A DNA stretch of 19,740 nucleotides, taken from positions 1-19,740 of the forward strand of contig JAPPNT010000208.1 in assembly GCA_028873745.1 (NCBI GenBank). Direction: 5' to 3'. The DNA is from Chloroflexota bacterium (GTDB taxonomy: Bacteria > Chloroflexota > Dehalococcoidia > Lucifugimonadales > UBA1127). A program made the translations under genes and the position numbers. This document shows, in pieces, positions 14,029 through 19,740 of this stretch; position 1 is the stretch's first letter, and every line of letters starts with the position of its first letter. Under the pieces are notes generated by a model. That model saw only the letters and a program-made list of their open reading frames with translations, did no database searches and was not told the DNA's origin.

Positions 14029-15342
14029 ATGCTGACGCAGTTCGAGAACGACACGCTGGCCCAGGTGGGGCCGGGGACGACGATGGGCAACCTGTTCCGG
14101 CGGTACTGGCTGCCAGCACTGCTCTCTTGGGAGCTGCCGGAGCCGGACTGCCCGCCGGTGCGGCTGCGGCTGCTGGGCGAGGACCTGATCGCGTTCCGGG
14201 ACACGACGGGAGCCGTCGGCATCGTCGACAACTACTGCCCGCACCGCCGCGCGAGCCTGTTCTTCGGGCGGAACGAGGAGGCGGGCATCCGGTGCGTGTA
14301 CCACGGGTGGAAGTTCGACGTGAACGGGGACTGCGTCGACATGCCCTCGGAACCGGCGGAGAGCAACTTCAAGGACAAGGTGAAGATCACGGCGTACCCG
14401 ACGGAGGAGTTCGGCGGCATTGTGTGGACGTACATGGGCCCGGCGGAGTTGAAGCCGCCCGCGCCGTACATGGAGTGGACGCAGGTGCCGGAGAGCCACC
14501 GGGGCATCACGAAGGTCGTGCAGCCGACGGGGTGGCTGCAGGGGCTCGAGGGGGGCATCGACACGGTGCACAGCACGTTCCTGCACCGTCGGCTGGCGGG
14601 GTTCGGCATCGGGGCGCGGGACCAGGCGTTCAGGCGCTCGGCGTCGGCCATCGTGGAGGTCGTACCAACGAACTACGGCTACACCTACGCGGGGCTGCGG
14701 CCGCTGCCGGACGACGCGGGGGTCTTCGTGCGGGGCTACCACTTCATCCTGCCCTTCTACCAGCTGCGGGCGGCGCAACTCGGGTCGGTGCTGAGCGGGC
14801 GCAGCGAGGTGCGGCGCATTGTGTCGGGCCACGCGTGGGTGCCGATGGATGACACGCACACGATGGTGTGGAACTACACCTACAGCTTCGGCGACGACCC
14901 GCTGACGGAGAGCGACCAGCAGCTCTACGGGAGCGGCAACGAGCTGGGCAAGGACATCGACCCGGCCAACGGTTTCCGCGCCGTCGCCAACGCGGACAAC
15001 GACTACTTCATCGACCGCGAGCGGCAGCGGACGGTCAACTACACGGGCATCGAGGGCATCAACGTGCAGGACCGGGCGGTGCAGGAGAGCATGGGCGCCA
15101 TCTGCGACCGGACGAAGGAGCACCTGGGCACAACCGACCGGGCCATCATCATGGCACGGCGCATCATGCTGCAGGCGGCCCGCACCGTCGAGGACGGCGG
15201 CGACCCGCCGGGGCTGGGCTCTGACATCTACACGCTGCGGGCCATCGAGAAGATCCTGCCCGTCGGCGTCCACTGGCGCGACGCGCTCCACGAGGAGCTC
15301 TACAACATGCGTCCGTACTCACCGGAGTACACGCCGGCGTAG
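14029..15342 (+). CDS. Rieske non-heme iron oxygenase, alpha subunit
   Basis: 437 residues. These enzymes hydroxylate or demethylate aromatic and other organic substrates with electrons from a reductase; none is encoded here. The Rieske [2Fe-2S] site is complete: C70 and H72 (CPHRR), then C89 and H92 (CVYHGW). The mononuclear iron site is in the segment LEGGIDTVHSTFLHR, with D178, H181 and H186 as likely ligands or electron bridge. The pattern fits the phthalate 4,5-dioxygenase/vanillate demethylase side of the family. The ATG at 14029 has GGAGG 8 bases upstream; a longer frame from 13948 lacks family similarity. A paralogue lies at the right edge of the window on the other strand. The aspartate dehydrogenase gene follows by 108 bp. 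Substrate unknown. Confidence 0.9.
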   Translation: MLTQFENDTLAQVGPGTTMGNLFRRYWLPALLSWELPEPDCPPVRLRLLGEDLIAFRDTTGAVGIVDNYCPHRRASLFFGRNEEAGIRCVYHGWKFDVNGDCVDMPSEPAESNFKDKVKITAYPTEEFGGIVWTYMGPAELKPPAPYMEWTQVPESHRGITKVVQPTGWLQGLEGGIDTVHSTFLHRRLAGFGIGARDQAFRRSASAIVEVVPTNYGYTYAGLRPLPDDAGVFVRGYHFILPFYQLRAAQLGSVLSGRSEVRRIVSGHAWVPMDDTHTMVWNYTYSFGDDPLTESDQQLYGSGNELGKDIDPANGFRAVANADNDYFIDRERQRTVNYTGIEGINVQDRAVQESMGAICDRTKEHLGTTDRAIIMARRIMLQAARTVEDGGDPPGLGSDIYTLRAIEKILPVGVHWRDALHEELYNMRPYSPEYTPA

Positions 15343-15401
15343 GGGGCGGTCTCTTCGATTGGCAACTCACGGGTGGGGGTGAAGGCCATCCCTTTCCGTG
15401 C

Positions 15402-15407
15402 TACAGT
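15402..15407 (+). promoter_or_regulatory. -10-like box before the aspartate dehydrogenase gene
   Basis: TACAGT lies 43 bases before the start codon. There is no clear -35. The gene may instead be read from the Rieske transcript. Confidence 0.2.
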
Positions 15408-15450
15408 ACGCGCTGGTACATGAACTCTCGCCGGAAAGGGTGGTGTCGTT

Positions 15451-16251
15451 ATGACTAGCATAGGCATCGTGGGGTGCGGGGCCGTCGGGCAGGCGCTGCT
15501 GAAGGCGAGCGAGGCCGGGACGCTGACGCTGCCGGTCGCGGGCATCACCAGCCGGACGGAGGCGACGGCCCTCGAGTTCCTGGAGACGCTGGCATCGCCG
15601 CCGCCGTACTGCACGCGGGAGGAGCTGCTGGACGCGTCGGACCTGGTCGTCGAGGCGGCGGGCGGGGACGTCGTGCCGGACCTGGCGCGGGAAACGTTCG
15701 AGGCGGGCAAGGACCTGATGGCAATCAGCATCGGGGCGCTGCTGGACCACCCGGACATCCTCGACCTCGCGGCAGAGCGCGGGTGCCGGCTGTACGCGCC
15801 ATCGGGGGCGATTGCGGGGCTGGACGGCATCAAGTCGGCGTCGTCGGGGCGCATCGACCACGTGACGATGACGACGCGGAAGCCGCTGAAGGCGCTGGAG
15901 GGCTCGCCGTACCTGGTGGAGCGGGGGATCTCGGTGCTGGGCTACACGGAGGAGACGGAGATCTTCGCCGGCACGGCTCGGGAGGCGTGCCGGGGGTTCC
16001 CGGCGAACGTGAACGTGTCGGCGGCGGTGAGCCTGGCCGGCATCGGCCCCGACCGGACGCAGATCCGCATCATGGCGGTGCCGGGGCTGGAGCGGAACTG
16101 CCACGACATCGAGGTGGAGGGGGAGTTCGGGCGGCTGCACATCCACATCGAGAACATCCCGACGGAGAACCCGCGGACGGGGCGGCTGACGGTGATGAGC
16201 ATCATCCGCACGCTGCAGAATCTGGCTAGCCCGCTGCAGATTGGGACGTAG
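15451..16251 (+). CDS. L-aspartate dehydrogenase family protein (NadX-like)
   Basis: 266 residues, cytoplasmic. The family oxidises L-aspartate to iminoaspartate (then oxaloacetate plus ammonia) with NAD(P). Seen: a Rossmann GxGxxG at 8-13 (GCGAVG), the conserved APSGAIAGLDGIKSA at 116-130, the FPANVNVSAAVSLAG segment at 183-197, and H218 in ERNCHDIEVEG, the expected catalytic His. Length is normal. It is 108 bp downstream of the Rieske gene on the same strand, so it may be co-transcribed and act on an amino-group product rather than in NAD synthesis; no nadA or nadC is nearby. GGAAAGG precedes the ATG by 12 bases. It ends 4 bp from the convergent nuclease gene. The substrate is inferred from the family only. 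Confidence 0.85.
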   Translation: MTSIGIVGCGAVGQALLKASEAGTLTLPVAGITSRTEATALEFLETLASPPPYCTREELLDASDLVVEAAGGDVVPDLARETFEAGKDLMAISIGALLDHPDILDLAAERGCRLYAPSGAIAGLDGIKSASSGRIDHVTMTTRKPLKALEGSPYLVERGISVLGYTEETEIFAGTAREACRGFPANVNVSAAVSLAGIGPDRTQIRIMAVPGLERNCHDIEVEGEFGRLHIHIENIPTENPRTGRLTVMSIIRTLQNLASPLQIGT

Positions 16252-16255
16252 GGGG

Positions 16256-16603
16256 CTAGATTGTCGCCATCTTGTAAGCCATGCCCCGGCGGCGGCACCA
16301 CTCTTCCGCGGCCTTCCGCTTGCGGTTGATGGCGACCGAGTCCATTAGTGCGGGGTTCTTGACCTCAATGATCTCTTTGCGGCCATCGTTGTACTCTACC
16401 AAGAAATCAGGTCGATAGTTGCACTTGCGTCCCTGCCCGTCTATCCAAGGGATGGAGATGCCGTGCCGTTTCTGCCACTTGACGACCTCAGCGTCCCGCT
16501 CCAGCTTCACCATGAACATCCGCTCAAGCTCGCTGTCATAGCGTTCAAAGCTGTAGGGACTCTTTCGAGGGGCCTCATAGAGGCCGCGCTTACTGATCGC
16601 CAT
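16256..16603 (-). CDS. PD-(D/E)XK nuclease, TnsA-N-like
   Basis: 115 residues with the restriction-type nuclease core: E27 in a helix (YDSELERMF), PD at 65-66 (YRPDFLVEY), and EVK at 80-82 (EIIEVKN), then a basic helix. This matches the TnsA N-terminal/Holliday-resolvase-like nuclease fold. It is the last gene of the restriction locus; its ATG overlaps the end of the helicase frame (helicase stop at 16590-16592), giving tight coupling. In many type III enzymes such a domain is the C-terminus of Res, and here it is a separate chain. The reading frame appears intact even though its two upstream partners are broken. A lone transposon protein is less likely, as no tns gene or transposon end is seen. 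Confidence 0.75.
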   Translation of the reverse strand: MAISKRGLYEAPRKSPYSFERYDSELERMFMVKLERDAEVVKWQKRHGISIPWIDGQGRKCNYRPDFLVEYNDGRKEIIEVKNPALMDSVAINRKRKAAEEWCRRRGMAYKMATI

Positions 16604-18203
16604 ACTTCACCATCCCCTCCACCAGACCGGGGGTGCCACCCACCCTTTCCTCCACCTTGGAAAGCATGCGCCATGCTCCATCCAACAGCGGACCGTCTGC
16701 CAAGCGGAGGGAAGCTCCGTCAAGGAATTTCACATGAATGTGCTGCAGAAGGATGCTGTAGACCCTTCCTTTGAACTGTGACGAATGCCCTGCCCGCTCC
16801 AATAGTCGCTCGGCCATGTTGAGCAGTTCCCCCTGAATACCGTCTGCAATGGCCCCGCCGTCTGGCTCTATGGTGTGCGCAGGACTGTCCTCCGGAGCAG
16901 ACTCCACAATTCTCCAGCCCTCAGCGGTCAACTCCCGCCCCTCTACGCTGGTGATGTCTTGCCCCGTAATGGTCACCGTCTCAGTTGGATAGGCTAAGCC
17001 TTCCAGCACTTCCTTCCAGTTCTTCAGCGGTTCGGCAGGTTCAGAGGGGATGTCGATGCAGAAGTCCCCTCCGTCGTCATCAGTCGGAGGGGGAACGTCA
17101 ATCACGTTCTCCGGTTTCACCAACTCCTGACGCGGCGGCGGCTCCGGCAAGTCCTCTGTCTCATCAAATTCGTCATCTATGCCTACATCGCTGCGAATCT
17201 TGCTGCCGAAAATCTCCCACAACCAGCCGTGTTCCAGCTTGGGGTGGTCCACCACCGCGCATATCTGCTGTTCTTCCTCTGTGATCCCGCTAAGGCGCAC
17301 GCGCCGTAGCCCCCGGCCTATGACCTGCTGCCCATACACCTTGCTGCCAAACTTGCGGAGCAGCAGGATCACCCCAACCTCCGGCACGTCCCATCCTTCA
17401 CGCAGCATGAGGACACTGACGACCGCTTTGTACGGTGTTCTCCCCCGACGCATCCTTCCAAGTTCCCGGGCTCTCTGGCGGTCTTCATCAGAGCTGTCTT
17501 CCGTCACCAGCAGCGTCTTAACCTTGAAATACTGATTGAGGGTCCTGGCCGCCTTCTCCGCATCCAGCTTACAGACGGCGACCACGAACAACACGGGTTG
17601 ATACCGCTCTTTGGCCCGCTTTTCCTGTTCTGCCAAGCGGCGCAGTGCTATGGCCATCTGCTGCTGCATAGGCTTGTCATCGGTCACCCATTGGGTGGCG
17701 TTCAGCCCACGGAGGTCAACATCCGCCCAATCAATTTCCTCGACGCTTCTGGTCTCTCCTGTACGCGCATCCCTGTAAGTCAATTGCACCGTGGCGATGT
17801 TGGGCTGGTAGATCACGGGCTGTTTAACCAGCCTGTCCGACAAAGCATCCTGGATCAGGTACTCATAGACCATCTTGCTGTCCGGCGATTGCCCGTCCGC
17901 GCGGTCAGGGGTGGCGGTGGTGTCCAGCCGAAGCAGCGTCTTGGGGCGCATCCGGTCGAGCGTGGCGTCCCATTCCGGCGCGGGCGCGTTATGGGCCTCA
18001 TCATTGAACACCACGAAGTCAGGGCCATTCATCAGGCTCGACAAGTTGGACTGCCCGCTGGCGTTACTGGGGTAGAACTGATGGATGTTGCCCAGGATTA
18101 CATTTGCCCCAAGAAGGCCCGCCCATCCTCCCGCCTGACCGCTGCCCAACGTCGTCAAGGCGAAGTCATCCAATGATCTCGTTGCGAAAGTTCTCATGCC
18201 CAA
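16590..18203 (-). pseudogene. truncated DEAD/DEAH restriction helicase (Res-like), N-terminus missing
   Basis: Superfamily 2 helicase fragment of up to 537 codons. Seen: motif II as NDEAHN (68-71 for DEAH, counted from 18203), motif III as TTATPD (about 95-100), motif V as VLMLREGWDVP and motif VI as QQVIGRGLRR. The Walker A region and everything before motif II are absent. The first 10-15 codons overlap the methyltransferase frame and are not helicase sequence, so the true remnant begins near 18175. The tail is acidic and Pro-rich, then a helical end that overlaps the nuclease start. Without Walker A it cannot be a working ATPase. The coding DNA is less GC-rich than the flanking genes, which suggests transfer. 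Type III Res is the best match; another helicase-nuclease system is possible. Confidence 0.75.
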
Positions 18204-18762
18204 AGATCTTGTCCATCTCTACTTTGATGTAGTGGCTGGCGTGCCAATCACAGTGGACGTAGATGGAGCCGGTTTTCTTCAGGAGCCGCTTCATTTCAAA
18301 GAGGCGCGCATTCAGCCAGATGAGGTAGCCGTCCAGACCACCCTCCCAGATATCTTCAAAGGAGCGCAACTCATTGTTGTCACCCCAAATAACGTTGTAA
18401 TTCCTGCCGGAGAAGAAGGGCGGATCTATGTAGATCAGGTCAATGGAGTTTGAGGGCAACTGCCGCATGACGTGGAGGTTGTCGCCCCATATAAGACGGT
18501 TGGGTTCGTGATCTCCTTCCCTGCCTAAGGGGACGCGCTCCACAATTTGTATCGGAAGGTTGACGCGAGGGAAGTGCTTGCGGAAGGCCTGGCGACGGTC
18601 CCAGCCCTTGGGCTCTGCCTCAACCGGCACAGAGCCAAAGCGGACGGGCGCGCGCCAATACTCTTCCTGTTGTGGAAGCGACTCCTCTACCGCGCTGTCT
18701 TCCTCTTGTGGGAGGGTCTCCTCTACCGGGATATCTTCCTGCTGTACGTCGCGCTCAGTCAT
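18166..18762 (-). pseudogene. truncated site-specific DNA methyltransferase (Mod-like), C-terminus missing
   Basis: 198 codons. After an acidic leader with repeated EE/LPQ segments (about 9-35), the frame has RLIWGDNLHVMRQLPSNSID and the catalytic motif IV DPPF (YIDPPFFSGRNYN), then SIYVHCDWHASHY. This is the beta-class N6-adenine/N4-cytosine methyltransferase arrangement found in type III Mod proteins. The protein should continue past NEII into the target-recognition part and the SAM-binding FxGxG motif, but stops two codons later. Helicase sequence begins at once in another frame, so an internal deletion is the simplest explanation. GGGAGAAGGA precedes the ATG. Its start is 12 bp after the stop of the upstream Rieske gene, so it may ride on that transcript. 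Methylation activity is not expected. Confidence 0.75.
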
Positions 18763-18774
18763 TTCCTTCTCCCT

Positions 18775-19740
18775 CTACACCGCGTGGACGCCTGGGCCGT
18801 ACGTGGGGCCTACTGCGAGGGTTTTCATGCGGGTTTTGAGTTCCTCATGCGAGAGGTCTGCGGGGAGGGAGGTGCGGACGGAGTGGGTTCGGAAGGCCTC
18901 CGGGTTGTTCGGGCCCGGCGGTTCCTGGCCTTCCTGAAGCTGGCGGGCGGCTTTGAGCATGCGCTGGCGGACGCGGATCATGGACTCGTCGGTCTTGACG
19001 AGGTGCTCGCGGGAACGGTCGGCGCGGGGGCCCCACTGGTCCTCGACGAGGGCGAGGTCCTGGATGGGGAAGGACTTGATGCCGGTGTAGGAGTAGTTCT
19101 TCTGCAGGATGCGGTCGACGAGGTAGTCGTTGTCCTTGTTCTCGACGGCCATGAAGGTGCCGGGGACCTGCTCCGGGTAGGTGAAGCCGCCGTAGCGGTC
19201 CTGGTGGCGCTGGTGCTCGGTGAAGGGGTCGTAGCTCCAGCGGAAGCGGTACATGTAGCAGCTTTCGTCGTCAATGGGGATGCGCATGTTGCTGCAGTAG
19301 ACGCCGGGGCCGGCGATGCCGGCGGAGGTGAACGTCGGGAAGAAGTAGTTGTTGACGAGCGCCATCTGCGTGCTGCTCGACTCCGGCGTCAGCGAGATCT
19401 GCCGCATCCCGAAGTCAGTCTCCTCAAAGATGAACGACATGCGCATGAACCGCTGGTCGCCGAACAGGGCGCCCAGCGCGGGCGACGCCTCCTGGATGGC
19501 GCCGGGCATGGCGCGGTCGCGGGTCATGTGGAGGAAGGCGCCGTGGCTGGGGTCATAGTCGCCCTCCATGGCCTGCATGTAGTTGCAGCGGAGGTGGTAC
19601 TTGCGGACGTAGGTGCGGTCGTCCGGGAGGTCCATCCAGTCGAAGCCGGGCCTCGGCGGGGGCGGGTCCTGCGGGCCGAGGTAGGCGAAGACCATGCCGG
19701 CGGCGTCGAAGCAGGGGTAGGCCTTCACGCGCACCTTGTC
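18775..19740 (-). CDS. Rieske non-heme iron oxygenase, alpha subunit (5' end beyond the window)
   Basis: About 321 codons are visible; the gene enters from the right edge, so its N-terminal Rieske [2Fe-2S] domain is not seen. The catalytic domain is clear: NYMQAMEGDYDPSHGAFLHM carries the Asp, His and His of the mononuclear iron site. The end (NKDNDYLVDRILQKNYSYTGI, then RSREHLVKTDESMI and AARQLQEGQEPPG) matches the same parts of the oxygenase at 14029-15342, so the two are paralogues, though clearly diverged. The frame runs straight through the edge; the first in-window ATG/GTG codons are internal. The truncated methyltransferase starts 12 bp downstream on the same strand. Electron-transfer partner and substrate unknown. 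Confidence 0.85.
   Translation of the reverse strand, partial: DKVRVKAYPCFDAAGMVFAYLGPQDPPPPRPGFDWMDLPDDRTYVRKYHLRCNYMQAMEGDYDPSHGAFLHMTRDRAMPGAIQEASPALGALFGDQRFMRMSFIFEETDFGMRQISLTPESSSTQMALVNNYFFPTFTSAGIAGPGVYCSNMRIPIDDESCYMYRFRWSYDPFTEHQRHQDRYGGFTYPEQVPGTFMAVENKDNDYLVDRILQKNYSYTGIKSFPIQDLALVEDQWGPRADRSREHLVKTDESMIRVRQRMLKAARQLQEGQEPPGPNNPEAFRTHSVRTSLPADLSHEELKTRMKTLAVGPTYGPGVHAV

Noticed and set aside
13102..15291. Long minus-strand open frame (729 codons) opposite fic and the Rieske gene
   Set aside because: Arg/His/Pro/Ala-rich shadow of two clearly recognisable plus-strand genes; no domain or RBS.
16256..16603. TnsA of a Tn7-like transposon
   Set aside because: No tnsB/C/D genes or transposon ends; it is coupled to a helicase as in restriction loci.

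Overview
The window is GC-rich and gene-dense. Its gene set (two paralogous Rieske oxygenases, an LLM-class flavin oxidoreductase, an aspartate dehydrogenase, a DUF3179 lipoprotein, a core-MetE-like protein) resembles marine Chloroflexota of the Dehalococcoidia/SAR202 type. That placement is inference from gene content; no rRNA, tRNA or other marker gene is present. No CRISPR array or complete insertion sequence was seen.

Layout. 138-521 (+) is a small HIT-family hydrolase. 745-3271 (-) is a likely operon, read right to left: a core cobalamin-independent methionine synthase-like protein, an OsmC-family protein, and a two-domain rhodanese coupled by a TGATG overlap. 3436-5053 (-) is a small lipoprotein followed by a protein with three YokE/bPH-like repeats. 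5499-7061 (-) is a DUF3179 lipoprotein whose frame is interrupted by one in-frame TGA exactly at the first Cys of the family CxxC motif, followed by a bSECIS-like hairpin; I read it as a selenoprotein. 7408-9042 (+) is a CPA2-type cation/proton antiporter with C-terminal CBS domains. 9050-11387 (-) holds a GYD protein, a PutP-like sodium:solute symporter and a Cys-less HesB/IscA-like protein. 11456-12460 (+) is an LLM oxidoreductase. 12772-16251 (+) is a class II Fic protein with a C-terminal winged helix, a Rieske oxygenase alpha subunit and an aspartate dehydrogenase. 16256-18762 (-) is a degraded restriction-modification locus: a methyltransferase N-terminus joined out of frame to a helicase C-terminus, then an intact PD-(D/E)XK nuclease. 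The right edge (18775 to the end, -) holds most of a second Rieske oxygenase.

How the genes may work together. The metE-like/OsmC/rhodanese unit points to thiol and methyl-group metabolism. The Rieske, flavin oxidoreductase and aspartate dehydrogenase genes fit oxidative catabolism of organic matter. The restriction locus, with visibly lower GC, looks like acquired DNA that has since lost its central part. A leader of about 115 bp is present twice: once as the promoter, ribosome-binding site and first codons of the metE-like gene, and again 2.1 kb away without the gene body.

The most interesting item is the probable selenocysteine DUF3179 protein. Next are the duplicated leader, the paired AT-rich boxes in front of fic, and the collapsed restriction-modification locus.
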